DNA of 64,000 nt from Mermis nigrescens (lineage: Eukaryota > Nematoda > Enoplea > Mermithida > Mermithidae), in the NCBI GenBank assembly GCA_036768485.1, contig JAVLUZ010000507.1, positions 1,249,579 through 1,313,578 of the forward strand, given 5' to 3'. The notes below the pieces were generated by a model. That model was not told the origin of the DNA. It was given only the letters and a program-made list of their open reading frames with translations, and searched no databases. Position numbers and translations under genes: made by a program. Every line of letters starts with the position of its first letter. The stretch's first letter is position 1. Below are positions 24,086-36,415 of the stretch, piece after piece.

Positions 24086-24494
24086 ACCAATCATTATCAA
24101 GTAGGGCGCGGTTCCATACGCATCTCCTACAAATCTAGGGCCTGTCCGACCAAAATGTTAGACGTTTGAGATGATTTGTGCACTTGGGGGATTGGAGTCT
24201 TGACTTGGACAATAGGACCAAAACATGTAATTGTGTTTGACCTGGTTGAGTTCGACTACTATAATGACCGTATTTTATTTAATTACTCGACAGAAATGAA
24301 ACAAAACGAAAAAAACAGGAAAAGAATGGACAAGGAGAAATCTTCCAGGAAAACCAACGAACAAAAGATGTGACCGAGATACATAAAGTTGAATGATATT
24401 ATCTATTTTCAGTGGTATATATGTGTGTATAATATATAATATATGTATATATCAGGTAAGTACTTTTGAATCCTAAAAGCTTATCACTCCGTTT

Positions 24495-24649
24495 TCAGGT
24501 TCCATTAGCATGTGGAAAATCTCCTTCATCCTTATGATTAGCTTGCAAATCGATGGTTTTGTTGAATTTATAGTATTTCAACTGGCCGGACTCGAATTTG
24601 GTAACAACATCTCGCGGTATCGAAAGACGAAAGCATTTAGTTTGAGGAC
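24495..24649 (-). CDS. TTL gene 1, exon 3 (C-terminal strands and stop)
   Basis: The acceptor is ACAAATGTAG (AG at 24651-24650). The phase-1 join gives CKG-PQTKCFRLSIPRD with no gap relative to the paralog's CKGDQAKRVRVPIPKD. KYYKF is shared by the two proteins. The TGA stop is at 24497-24495. Confidence 0.85.
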
Positions 24650-27600
24650 CTACATTTGTAAGTATTATAAAGCAAGGCATTTATTGATATTTACCAAAAT
24701 ACTTATCGAATCATCAATACAAGGACGCGCATTATGGCATTCTCTCACTTTTTTATGGTTTTTGATCATTCTAGTGGGCTTTGCATTTTAAATTTTTGAC
24801 GCGGAGGCAGCCATATTGAAAAATGCTCTAAGCTCTAGCTTTTAAGTACTTCGTCTTATTTAATGTTCGAGCACTTGTTGGCAAGCGCGAACAAGGCTTC
24901 CAAGTAAAGTGATAACCTACTCATTTAGGTTGAGTCCTTTAAGCTGAAAAAATCTTAACATGGCTGCAATGCCGCTTGATTTATTGGGAAAGTGCTTTTC
25001 CAGACATCATGATAAATAATTCCTAGCTCTTTACGATAGTGAAAAGTTTTTCACAAAAATACCTAAAAAATTGTACGATCTTTTTGATCCTTCAGATTTT
25101 AGCTTTTTATGCGCAAAATAAATCATGCACCACTGAAAACAATCTGAGACAAAGGTAAATAAAGGTCAAGCTGGTAGAAGCAAAAAACAAATTAATATCG
25201 TTTCTGATGCAGAATCGTTTCTAAGCTTTCAAGCGTTTTATGCCGATACGTGTTGTAGGATTGGTCCCCGTCAGGGGTAGATTTACGGCGGGGTGGGAGA
25301 TTTAGGGGTTGACGTACCTTCCATTGGCCCAAAGCAGATAACGAGATAAAGGATGGGTGTGTACTTTATAGCTATCGACATCTGTATTTTTCAATTTTCC
25401 GAATAATACGTATTTATAATATTTATTCACTTCCTTGACAGTCTATACCCAGTTGCACCAAAAACTTATCAGCCGGCAGTCGACAGGCGCCTGTCAACCA
25501 AACACGTGCAGCAGCCAAATTTTGGGGGTCCGATGGGACGTAATTGTCAAAAATGGCACCGAAAATTCAATTCTGAGAGGTCCATCGATTTTTGGTAGGG
25601 TTCGTCGGATTCTTGAGGTGGGGGGTGTTTCCACACTCCATGTGTGCTGTCAACTAATGAAGCTGGCAGGCGGATATTATTTCGTTGCATCATGCTTTGA
25701 CAGTTTAGAATGTGACAGGTGATAGTTTTGCTTGGCAGGTGACAGGTTTACCTGACACATGACAGGTAATTCAGACAGGCACATTTTTTGCTTGCACCAG
25801 ACGCTTGTCAGATAGCGTAGTCTTTTGACAGGCAAGAGAACGTGATAAAATTGCTCATTATCATAAACAGAAATTTTTTAAACCTGGGATTACATCAGCG
25901 CTTTTTTAGCACGACACCAGTGCTAATAAAATTTTTTCCATTAGCATGGGATAGATTACATTAGTACACCAGTATTTTACCTGTATAATACCTACATATA
26001 GTGTCAGTAATGCATGTCCTTTTCTTTTAATTTAGCTGTTTAAGAATGCCATGATATTCTACAGACCAATATTGTTTTCTTGAACAATCCCTTTTCTTTA
26101 AATAAATCAAGAAGTTCACGCTACATCACAATTTTTGGCTTCCTAATGCTCAATAAATTTAGGAATTAAGACATTTTTACCCCTTACAACAACAAAAATG
26201 ATGATGCGGTTGCCATGTACTAATTTGATATAAAAACAGATGTCACTGCGCTTGTGAATTGAATGATAATTGAGCATAGAGATGCAAATTTGTCTTCGAA
26301 TAAGACAAAACAGTGCAGAGTTGTCACATGTGCTAAAAAATCGTTTAAAAAATAGGCGAGATGAATGTTAAATCTTTTAGGCTGTACGTAGATTGATAAT
26401 GGGGTGTTTAAATCGCGCATTTAAGGATAAATAAACTGAAAGCATGACATTGGGCGCAAAGCACCGAAAATTTTTTGGGATTTTTGCCAAAAAAAACGTT
26501 AAAAAACGGTAAAATTACTACAATTTTACCAAAACACGTCTTCGTATCCGACGGTCAAAATTTTCATTAGCACGGGACAACTTTCATTAGCGAGGTGCTA
26601 AAAAAACCGTGGATTACATACTCAAAATGATTAAAAACGAAAAGAATCGTAGCTTATCCGGATTTTTTCTAAAACATTTCGCGAAAGAATTGAAGATAGG
26701 AAATAAAAAATAAAAAACGAGAGAAATCTAGGATTGCGTGTAGGCATATCCCATGCTCATTGCTGTCGACCCAACTTTTTTACAAAACATGCAACACAGC
26801 ATTTAATTGAATAAAGCTTGTAGCACGTACGACACCAAAATGCTCGAAATATTAGGATGAGACACGACTGCACTGCAGTGGTAGGGGAGCATTAACATTC
26901 TGATCGTCAAGATTACATTTTAGAAAAAAAATTCATTTTCACAAATTCGAAATTAAATGAAACAGTGTCATTTCAATGAAGCTGTTGCATGTGAGAGCTT
27001 ATTTTTAAAAGTAAAGCCGATTAGATGCAGACAGGACAAAGCACTCCTGTACAAAAAATGCAACAAAGCTTACAAGTATTGCACCTGTCAGAAAAAAGTG
27101 GTGAAACCGGAAGAGCAGACAGGTAAAAATGTGCTTCTAAAATTGTCGCTTGTCACCTGTCAGACGGAATAATTGATAGGCAAGTGGTGCGACAGGATTA
27201 ACCTGTCACCAGTCAAGAAAACTCTGACAGGAAAATGTGATGCAACCCAATTTTTGTCAAAGTTGTTGCTTTTCACAGGCAGACAGGTGACAGGCGAGTG
27301 GTGCAACTGGCCCTGGCGGCCATTTTTGTGTAGTTTTCTTCCATTTTTTAGCATAATTTCTAAAGATTTTCGCGCTTAACGTCAAATGTTTCAATATGCT
27401 TTGCTTCAAGTGCACGAACCTAGGAAATAGATAATTTGAGAATCTCTACATCTGTCTAAATTTAACCAATTTTTCGGCGCGTTGCGTCGGGTTTTAACTG
27501 AAGTTGAGAAAATTAAGCCCTTTTTGCATGAAATTGCGAAATTTCTTGAAAAAGCATTACACCTGAAACTATTTTGACTATTAACAGTCAATGTAATACG

Positions 27601-30600
27601 GTGAAAAAAGCTATTTATTACGATAATAGCGGGCTTTTCGACCACCCTTTTTGACTGCTATTTTGGAAAAAGTTGGAGCAGTGCCAACTTACAGATTTCC
27701 TGTTGATTTCCTGTTAACTCCTGTTACGTCCTCCTTTGGTGGGGTAGGGACCAAAATTTTGCACGAATTTATTTAGCATTTGCACTGCAAAGCGCGATAG
27801 TTTAAATTAATGATTACACACAACACCCATGCCAAAACTCGCTTATTTTTCTTCAAAGAGAAGCCCTTTAGTCGTTATTTGTGTCTTTAGGAGAGCTCCG
27901 ATATAATAAAAAAAGGATGAATGTGTTTTTAAATTATGTAATTATTGGTTTTTTACTGTAGTTACATTAAATTCACAGTACAACCAATATTTATTACAAT
28001 TACTTTTGTTACAATGTCGCTTACAGTTTCTTACAATCTAAGTATTTTTAGCATAAAATTTTCAGAATAAATAAAATGATTTATGGAAAGGTTCATTACC
28101 TTCGCTTAAGTTTTAGAAGAATTATAAAAAAGGAAAATGCCCCTTTTTTACCTTTGCATGTGTGACAAATAACCAATTCTGGATCGATTTTTCCATCACC
28201 CGAGTCGCTTGCACATCCAGACAAAACTGCGGCGCCATGTGCAGTGCTAAAGGAATACTGATCCAATAAATCGTGTTCCGGATAGTCTGCGTAGATTGAA
28301 AGTAGAAAAGGATCAAATCGCGTCAAGAATATACAAAAAAGTTGTTGAACACCGAAAAAAAGTTTTGTGCTGCCCATTCATGTAACCGGGTAGAAGAATG
28401 AGAAATCCCTCATACAAAGTCGGTCGTCCCTTATCTCCTCCAATTTTTTAGCGAAAATTACGTTTCTTCGCGATTTTCTATTACTTTTTTTGCCATTTTT
28501 AGGCTGAAATTGAACGTCCTTTACCCCCTCCCCTTCCCTAAAAATGAGGGATGGGGGTCCAGACCATACATGGGCAGCAAGAAAATTCCGTTGGGGGATT
28601 TGAAGGGTTAAATCGCCGAGAATTGCCGAAAATCTTACTGAAAATAGAATTCTAAGGTCTACAGTAATCTGAAGGGTTTTTCAACTTCTGCGGTAGGTGT
28701 ATACCCCTAAACTCCCACGCCCATGTGTGGTCCAGACCCCTGCACCTGTGCGTACCGACGACACTCAAAATTTTGACCTGAATGAAAATCGCTGAAGACA
28801 TGAACTTAAATTAAAAATTTTAATCAATCGGCAATACTTGTTATAAACATCGGAGGTTTTAAAAACGATTATTTTTCAAAGTTTGAAAAACAGTCATATC
28901 CATAGATTAGAGGCACCGAAATCTGAGGGTTGCAAGATTTTCAAAGGTCAAAAATGGCCTTAAAAATAGTGGTATGGCGAAAATAAACACGATTTTTAAC
29001 GTTTCTCATCGAGCACTATTAATTGGCACCAAAAATTGCGAAAAAAACAAAAAAATTTCAAAAATTGAATAGGGGGGTATTTTGGTTTTAGGGGTGTATA
29101 CCCCCAAACCCCCTCCACGCCCAGTTGTCAGGTCGCAAAATGTAAGTTTACTGCAACGCGAATAGGACTGTTAGCAAGATACAAATCGGAGCTTCCTGCA
29201 CTTTATTGCTCAAAGCAAAGATTGGAAAATCAAGAATTTTGATAATTCTATCCTAATTTAACCCTTTCGTTATCAATTTGCTTGAAATATGCTGCATTTT
29301 ACATAACATAAGCATCATTTTGTGCGAGTTTGCCATTTCCAAATTTTTAATTTTTGTCCAGAATAATTGTTCTGGTCAAAGAGCTGATATTGTTCCTGGT
29401 GGACATGACAAAGTGCAAATAGTGGATATCAGTTGAGTAAAACTCAATCTAGGACGATAGTAGGCAAACAAAAAATAATAAAACATACTAATTTTCTAGT
29501 CAAACAACAACCAGAACGCTATTTTCTAATCAAAGTATTCATACAATAATTCCTAAAAGATACTAATTTTAAAATGTATCTTTGTATAAGATCTTAGCAT
29601 TATAAATGATGCAAGCTTTTGAAATCAAGCTAAAGGAACTTCAGATGAAGAAAAATCGCTTGAAAAGTGGTCGGCTAAAATACCGTCTTGAATCTATTGT
29701 AATGTAAACGTAACACTTCTAATTCCCTCAGTTTTTTTACTGCATTAAGGAGACTTACATTGGAAAAATCATTTTATTCTTAACAGTGAATTATTTGAGT
29801 TTCTTCATTGACGATATAAATTGTTGTATGCTGTATTGATTAAAATTTACAACAACGTTTTTAACGCAAAAGCATGCAAAAGTTCAAAGACTAATATAGT
29901 GCGAGAAATTCTGAACTTAGATGAATAAGTTTCTGTTTGTGTTATCACATGTAAAATTTTTCATAAAAGTTCACTTGAAGGCAGATAAGATAAAAAAGAA
30001 AAGCCGTTCCGAACCATGAACTCAAATGAAGCATAGGTTCGTACAGACTGATTTCATAGAATACGTTTCATCGCGGTAACTGCGGTGCCTACCTACCATA
30101 TAGGGCAGTGATCAAATTCTGAGGAAGGGGTCTAGAGGAAAGACTACTAAAAATTCAAAAGGTCAGAAAATGCCAGAAAAATTCTTGGTAGGGGCAAAAA
30201 AATATCATTTTCGATGCCTTTTATCAAGCTCTATCCATTGACATAGAAAATTCGCAAAAAAGTGAAAATCTTATATTGAGGTTCGTCTGCCAAATTTTGG
30301 GGAGAACCAAACGTCTAAGTCAGGCACAACGTGTGAATTCCGGAGGAGAAAAGTGAAATCTGAAAGCACCTTTGCAGAAAATTACGATGTAATTGAGCAA
30401 AATATAGTCGATTAATTCTGACCTTTTTGAGCAAACATGTAGCTAAAAACGATTAAAACGGCACCTTTTCTATGTTTTTTGGAAAATCGCGAATCCTGTG
30501 GAAGGGGGCTGGGGGGATAAATCCTACTCAAGTCATGTAAGGTATAAATGATCCCCTATGCCTACCGTCTTCGTCGATAAGCTGCACGACCACTCCCCCT

Positions 30601-30815
30601 TCTTCTGTTCCGCATGAAATTGGGGCATAAACGGCCAAGCATTCGAATCCTTTAAGCGGATTTGGCTTGGATGGATTGTCTTTGGCCGATTTCATCTGGT
30701 GGATAGTGAGACCTAATTCCAGCAATTTGCCGATTAATGCGAAAAAGCCGCAACTCGACTGAACCAACGAAATAAACAGCAGGCATTTAAACAGCGCATC
30801 AAACCGCGGTGTCAT
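24495..30815 (-). CDS. Transthyretin-like (TTL) family secreted protein, gene 1, three exons
   Basis: Reconstructed as three minus-strand exons: 30815-30566, 28286-28152 and 24649-24495. Joined, they total 540 nt and give 179 residues ending at a TGA. Residues 1-22 form a hydrophobic signal peptide, followed by a Lys-rich linker (about 30-56). The TTL domain runs from about residue 57: a strand ending VVVQLIDED (76-83), then DYPEHDLLDQ, the core SGCASDSGDGKIDPEL (106-121), CHTCKG (124-129), and a C-terminal RLSIPRD...KYYKF segment. Cysteines lie at 59, 68, 108, 124, 127 and 134 after the signal peptide. Donor/acceptor phases agree (1 and 1). The IDPxL-x-I-x-H-x-C pattern and the length suit the nematode TTL family; TTR-52 of C. 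elegans is a secreted member acting in cell-corpse recognition, but most members have no known role. Introns are long (2.3 and 3.5 kb) and transposon-filled. No clear AATAAA was seen just past the stop. It is divergent to a second TTL gene at 45655. Confidence 0.85.
25450..27312. mobile_element. Element with CCAGTTGCACCA termini, inside intron 2 of TTL gene 1
   Basis: CCAGTTGCACCA at the left and TGGTGCAACTGG at the right are 12-bp inverted repeats, and both ends are rich in GACAGGTGACAGG-type repeats. No clear target-site duplication was found. It contains a MITE-A/C-like fragment (about 25545-25650) and a complete hAT-like insertion (25896-26611). Confidence 0.55.
25896..26611. mobile_element. 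hAT-like MITE nested in the CCAGTTGCACCA element
   Basis: Left CAGCGCTTTTTTAGCAC and right GTGCTAAAAAAACCGTG form imperfect inverted repeats, followed by further inverted blocks (CATTAGCATGGGATAG / TCATTAGCACGGGAC). An exact 8-bp duplication, GATTACAT, flanks it (25888-25895, 26612-26619). Non-coding, 716 bp. Confidence 0.75.
27313..28151. other. Remainder of TTL gene 1 intron 2
   Basis: Nothing recognisable. The open frame at 27406-27645 has no family features. Confidence 0.4.
28152..28286 (-). CDS. TTL gene 1, exon 2 (conserved core)
   Basis: Starts after the acceptor TCTACGCAG (AG at 28288-28287) and ends at AAAG|GTAAAA (GT at 28151-28150). The 135-nt exon encodes DYPEHDLLDQ through CHTCKG, including the KIDPEL core. 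It aligns with exon 2 of the plus-strand paralog at 47665-47807. Confidence 0.87.
28287..30565. other. TTL gene 1 intron 1, with MITE copies
   Basis: Contains a MITE-C-like repeat (about 28555-28740) and a MITE-A copy (about 28900-29130, with TAAAAATAGTGGTATGGCG). The rest is unassigned AT-rich DNA. Confidence 0.5.
30566..30815 (-). CDS. TTL gene 1, exon 1 (signal peptide and first beta strands)
   Basis: The ATG at 30815-30813 is followed by a signal peptide. The exon ends after one base of codon 84, at the donor G|GTAGGC (GT at 30565-30564). Open reading continues a further 12 codons into the intron, but only splicing here restores the family pattern LIDED-DYPEHDLL. The start codon lies 13 nt downstream of a candidate splice acceptor. 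Confidence 0.85.
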
Positions 30816-30827
30816 GTCGTTCTTTTA

Positions 30828-30841
30828 TCTGAAAGTGCTAG
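30828..30841 (-). promoter_or_regulatory. Candidate trans-splice (spliced-leader) acceptor upstream of TTL gene 1
   Basis: Reading the minus strand, CACTTTCAG lies just upstream of the start codon, with AG at 30830-30829. TTTCAG is the usual nematode 3' splice-site consensus. A site this close to the ATG with no coding upstream suggests spliced-leader addition; a 5'-UTR intron would look the same. Confidence 0.5.
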
Positions 30842-30879
30842 ATGTTGAAACCATAAGCGGGCATCAGCCGAATTCTAGA

Positions 30880-31010
30880 GGTCTCGATTTAAGAAAATTG
30901 CGAAAAATTGCACCAAAAATTCAATTCTGGAGGTATATCAATTTTTGGGGTGGGGTCTACTAGATTCTCATGGGGGGTCCTATCCTCCAGAGCCCTTACG
31001 CCCATGTGCG
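30880..31010. repeat. Partial MITE-C/A-type repeat
   Basis: AAAATTCAATTCTGGAGG followed by TCATGGGGGGTCC and CCCTTACGCCCATGTG, close to the start of TTL gene 1; only the right part of the family is present. Confidence 0.5.
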
Positions 31011-31082
31011 CGGATGGAGAAACCTGTGCACCTTTACACATTTCGCTTTTATTGATAGCTCAATCATTTTACGATCAATATA

Positions 31083-31662
31083 CAGGGCGGCACATAAAAA
31101 AGGCTACATCCCGATTTGACAGGTTATAACTTCGCTTATGTAAACTTCAAACATTCAAACTGGTTTCATTCGATAGATAAAGGTCTCTCCTTTCTAAATG
31201 TGTAAAAAAGTTTGTCCAAGTTAGAGTGCTTCTGGCGCTAAGACAATTTGTTTACCCTACTTTAATATTGTTTAAACGCCAATAGCGTCATTGGTCCTGC
31301 CATTAATTTACACACTCATTTAACGATATCCTGAAATTTTTGCACTCGTTAGCACGCGTATCTATTCTGGAGATTAAAAATGTGCTAATTAATTTTTGTG
31401 ACTGGATATATTGTCAAAAATGTTAAAAAGGATAACAATGTACACAGTAATGTAATACAATGCAGAAAGCCTGGAGTTTAAAGAGTGAGGTGTAAACAAA
31501 TTGCTGTATTGCAGGTACCGCTAAAAGCTGCCAAAATTTTCAACGTTGATCAAATAAAGACATGTTTACCTATCTATTGTAGCTGGTCTTAAAATCTTAT
31601 TTTCGCATCAGCCGAAGTTATGACGTATTAAAAAATGTAGCCTTTTTTATGGGCCACCCTCG
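31083..31662. mobile_element. Mariner-type MITE with ~28-bp TIRs and TA target duplication
   Basis: Left CAGGGCGGCACATAAAAAAG and right CTTTTTTATGGGCCACCCTCG are inverted repeats continuing into GGCTACAT. TA lies at 31081-31082 and 31663-31664. The 580-bp interior is non-coding. Confidence 0.7.
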
Positions 31663-31664
31663 TA

Positions 31665-32490
31665 GATAGACTGAAGTTAGTTCCTGTCTTGTAACAAAAT
31701 TGAAGGAAAAAGAAAAACGAAAAAAGAAGAAAGCAGGCTAGAAAGCGAAGAAACTTCTTGTTTCTCAACGTTTTTTAAGGCTTGCATTGCATTATCTTTT
31801 AGCGGAGTCGATCGCAAAAATTAGAATTTTTGACACTAATTTTTGGAAATAAATATATGTATATGTACGCGTATAAAAAGAAGTAGAAAGTTTCTTAGTA
31901 CCCCCTGCTGTGTATAGCCGAATGTCGACTTTGTAGGTAAATGGGGGTTTAAACAGATGTTCACTATATTTTTCATAGCACTGGGAGATCTTGCTCCCCA
32001 AATCCCTTCCCCGCGTTCATTTCTGGTTGCTTTTTTGGTTCCGGGAAGGAAAAAGAAAATCAATTCGGTAAAAATAGGACATAGTTTAAGGTGAAAGCTA
32101 ATAAAAATCGAATTTATTCAAAGAATGATTTTTATCTAACATGACCTTACCTTGTGGGAGGTGCTAGCTATGTATGTGTATTAAGTATTTTTATTTATTT
32201 AAGATAAATATTTTACTATTACTATTATTATTACTAATATGATTATTATTAATATTATTATTTTATTATTATTACTATTATTATTATTAAATTCTATTTC
32301 ATCAACAAATATTAGATACCAAATGCCAACATGGAGATTTCATATAAGTATAGTATATAGTGACTTATTGTAGGCCCGGGGCTTAGTATCCTTTATTGGC
32401 TAATCTCCGCTTCAAAGCATGATGTTGAGTATGATGCCGGGCCTTTCTATATTTGCGCAATAAAATCTATGCCTTTAGACAATAGCACTG
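31665..32490. other. Unassigned DNA with an ATT microsatellite
   Basis: Imperfect TTA/ATT trinucleotide repeats occupy about 32214-32290; otherwise nothing recognised. Confidence 0.5.
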
Positions 32491-32645
32491 CGCAAAGGCG
32501 TGGGTCCGGGAGTCTGGACCCAAGAATCTGAAGAACTCCCAAGATCGATAGGCCCCAGAATTGGATTTTTAATGCTATTTTTAGTGATTTTGCACCATCG
32601 GACCCCCCAGAATTTGATTGCTGGCTATGTATGACCAGTACTACC
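32490..32645. repeat. MITE-C-like repeat
   Basis: GTGGGTCCGGGAGTCTGGAC through CCCCCCAGAATTTGATTGCT matches repeats at 47430-47585 and, reversed or partial, 49530-49680. Confidence 0.5.
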
Positions 32646-32815
32646 AACTCATCATTAACTTTCAGACTTTGCGTTGCTCTCTATTGATTTCAATCAATAA
32701 ATGTTACTCATAGTTTCGTTGGTTTATTGCCATTCAGAAATAGTAAATCACTGTACAACATCACGAATATGAAGTTTCCTGAGAAAAACTTTGCCTTTGG
32801 TTGTCTACATATCAT

Positions 32816-35320
32816 AGGTAGCGCGTTATGGCGTAGGTACCTATTATATACTTGGGTACCCTAACACCTGTGCACCCCCCTACAGCTATAACGGGACACT
32901 TCTGGAAGGTGCGGTTTTTTTAAATGGAAGATAATAAAACAATTCGCTGCCCGTGTTTTTGTTTTTCTTGAAACTCAAAACTGACTGTGTAAAGAAGGTG
33001 TAAAGTTTTGTGTAACGTTATAACATGGGACAAATTTTGGGACTTTTCTACTAGGGCATGTAGACAACTAAGTATTGATGATATTGATGACTTCGAAGAA
33101 TTGAACAGCATAGAATAATAGAGGGATGAATTCTACAGATGGTAATTTTTTTTGTTTTTTTGAAATTCGCATTGGTTCTTGAAGGGCAGTGTAAAGAGTG
33201 CTAAAATCTGGGGGTGAAAAAAGCACTTTTTGGTCGAGTTTTCAACCTGCTTATGTCTGATACTAACTCCGTTTATGAGATTTTAAAATGTTTTCTGACA
33301 GAAATGTAGAGCGGATCAAGGGCTACATTCTGCATATAAGCAAAATCTACTACGCTCTATAGTGAGTTAGATCCTGGGGTTTAAAGTTTACACTCGAGTC
33401 GATGGTGTAAAAAACAGATTCTAACTAAGAATTCTCTGCCAGCTTTTTCCGCTCATAAGTAGGGCTAAAATGAGTATAACCGTAATCAAGCAGCTTCTAT
33501 GGACACACTTCACAGCAAACCGCGTTAAAAAAACGCAATCTTGAGTTATTTATGTGAGTGTAAAGTTCGAAATCAGACGTGAAAAATGGGCGAAAAAACA
33601 CGTTTTTACCCTAATTTTGATTGATAAATCATATCAAATAATTTTTGCAACAGAATTTTTGCACACAGAAACGTACTACGATTAAGAAGCTACAAACTGT
33701 ACCAAACCGAATTTCTTTACACTCGATGTGGAATACGGTACGGATTTTTAAAATTTACAATGTTCTGAATAATGAAAAATATGTCTTTGTTTGAGTTTTG
33801 TTCGCCACTTTCTCCTTTCAGAAGTCAGGATAGGTCTAATAGAATAAAATTAAAGTGCCTTATATGGGGTGTATGTCATAGCGAATCGTGTATGTCTAAA
33901 CCAATATTAAGCGAGTGTAAAGTCAAGAATAGGGTGCTTTAAACAGGTTTCATGTCTTGTTTCTTTCTGCCAGCTTCCTCCGGTTATGAGTCAGGGACAT
34001 GATTCTCAAGTCAGTAAATGAACCTGAAACCAAATTCGATACGCAATTTGGGCGCGTATGTTTACACTCAATAGTTCAGTAAAGTGGTTTAAACCTATAA
34101 TATACTTGGGGTGCACCCCTAGAGCTATAACGGGACACGTCTGGAAGGTGCGATTTTTTTAAATGAAAAATAATAAAAAAAATTCGCTGCCCATGTTTTT
34201 TTGTTTTTTCTTGAAACTCAAAACTGACTGTGTAAAGAAGGTGTAAAGTTTTTGTGTAACGTTATAACATGGGACAAATTTTAGGACTTTTTTACTGGGG
34301 CATGTGGACAACTGAGTATTGATGACTCGAAGAATTAACAGCTTAGGATAATAGAATGATAAATTCTACAGATGGTGATTTTTTTGTTTTGAAATTCGCA
34401 TTATTTCTCGAATGGCAGTGTAAAGAATGAGAAAATCTGGGGGTGAAAAAGCACTTTTGGTCGAGTTTTCAACCTGCTTATGTCTGATACTAACTCCAAT
34501 TATGAGTTTTTTGAAATGTTTTCTGACAGAAATGTAGAGGGGATCAAGGGCTACATTCTGCATATAAGCAAAGTCTACTACGCTCTATAGTGAGTTAGAT
34601 CCTGGGGTTTAAAGTTTACACTCGAGTCGATGGTGTAAAAAACAGATTTTAACTAAGAATTCTCTGCCAGCTTTTTCCGGTCATAAGGAGGGCTAAAATG
34701 AGTATAACCGTAATCAAGCAGCTTCTAGGGGCTACACGTCGCAGCAAAACGCGTTAAAAAACGCAATATTGAGTAATTTATGTGGGTGTAAAGTTCGAAA
34801 GTCAGACGTGAAAAATGGGCGAAAAAACACGTTTTTCCCAATTTTGATCGGTAAATCATATCAAATAATTTTGCAACAGAATTTTTGCACATAGAAACGT
34901 ACTACAAATCGAAAGCTACAAACTGTACTAAACCGAATTTCTTTACACTCGATGGGGAATACGGTACGGATTTTTAAAGTTTACAATGTTCTGAATGATG
35001 GAAAATATGTCTTTGTTTGGGTTTAGTTCGCCACTTTCTCCTTTCAGAAGTCAGGATAGGTCCAATAGAATAAAAATAAAGTGCCTTATATGGGTTGTAT
35101 GTAATAGCGAATCGCGTATGTCAAAACCAATATTAAGCGAGTGTAAAGTCAAGAATGGGGTGCTTTGAACAGGTTTCTGTCTTGTTTTTTTCTGCCAGCT
35201 TCTCCGGTTATGAGTCAGGGACATGATTCTCAAGTCTGTAAATGAACCTGAAACCAAATTCGATACGCAATTTTGGCGCGTATGTTTACACTCAACAGTT
35301 CAGTAAAGTGGTTTAAACCA
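32816..35320 (+). repeat. GTGTAAA-family region, two ~1.24-kb tandem units with cap
   Basis: A cap at about 32816-32860 is followed by CTACAGCTATAACGGGACAC. The same start recurs near 34118 with TATAATATACTTGGGG before it, and the two blocks correspond over about 1.2 kb (AAACTGACTGTGTAAAGAAG, TTTAAAGTTTACACTCGAGT). Reversed copies of this subfamily lie at 53900-55097. Confidence 0.75.
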
Positions 35321-36415
35321 ATGTTAATTTATCCTTACGACATTATGGAGACTTACTATTTTCATAAAAGTTGGTCGTAATATCGAAGCAATATTAAAAT
35401 TACGATTCTGACTAAAATCTTTTTACACTAGGTGTTAACATATCGTTTACACTACATATTAATCTTCGTTTTAGAGCCTTGCAGAAACCTAATTTTTTCC
35501 ACATGACTAGAAATTTTTAAGGAATCAAGTGTGAGAAGTCGGTTAGACACATTTTTTACACAACAGTGGAGTAAACTCTTTACACCTAATGTTAATTTGT
35601 CACCAGACTATTGTTGAGACGTGATGTCATTATATATAAATGTTGATTGTAATATCCACGTAATATCAGATTTACGAATCCGACTGAAATCTCCTGTGCA
35701 TTCTGTGTATGTAAGTAAACACTGCATATGAACTTTTGATCTAGAGCCTTGCAAAAACATAATATTTTTTCTTAAATTCAAAAAAAACAATAAATCAAGT
35801 GTGAGATGCCAGTTAACGCGTTAGTTTAAAATGACGCTTTTCAAAAAGTGGTCTTATAACGATTAGAACATAGGTTTTGGCTTACTGTTGATGCTACAGT
35901 CTTATGGATTTCAGGTATTTCTGTGCATGAAAATCAATTTTCAGCTCATTATCAAGTGACCACAGAAGTGATTGAAAAATTGCCTACAGTAATATAGTTT
36001 TGAAAAGTAAACATTCATGTGTGATGTAATTGTTAAGTACAATTTTATGATTGTTGCTTCAGCTAAAGTCACTTCAGTTTTTTGAGTACAGTGATTCAAA
36101 AATTGTTATTCATGCATGTTGCTCCGCATTCATAATGGTTTGCTTTAGAAATTGTTATAAGTGTTGGTTACGTTATCATACATGTGTAAATTTATCATAA
36201 ATGCTTTAATCCGCAGGTAATTGATTTGTCGTTCTTTGACTTCTTGAATAAGCTTAATTACTGTACGTAGTGTTAATGCGGGTATTGATAGAGTGAGTTG
36301 AGCGAATGCGAATGCAAGTATAAATTGCTAAGATGGAAGCAGTACCTAATGACATTCGCTACAACACTGACAAAGATAGGAATAACTACTATTTTTTGCT
36401 AACAAAAGTTGGGTA
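35321..36415 (+). repeat. Right part of the GTGTAAA-family copy
   Basis: Repeats of about 270 bp (AATGTTAATTTATCC at 35321, AATGTTAATTTGTC at 35589), each with GTAATATC and TTACGAATCCGAC-like strings, corresponding to 3145-3435 of the tandem unit. Positions 35895-35995 match the CTATTTCAC-type inverted repeat seen at 56130-56850. Confidence 0.6.
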
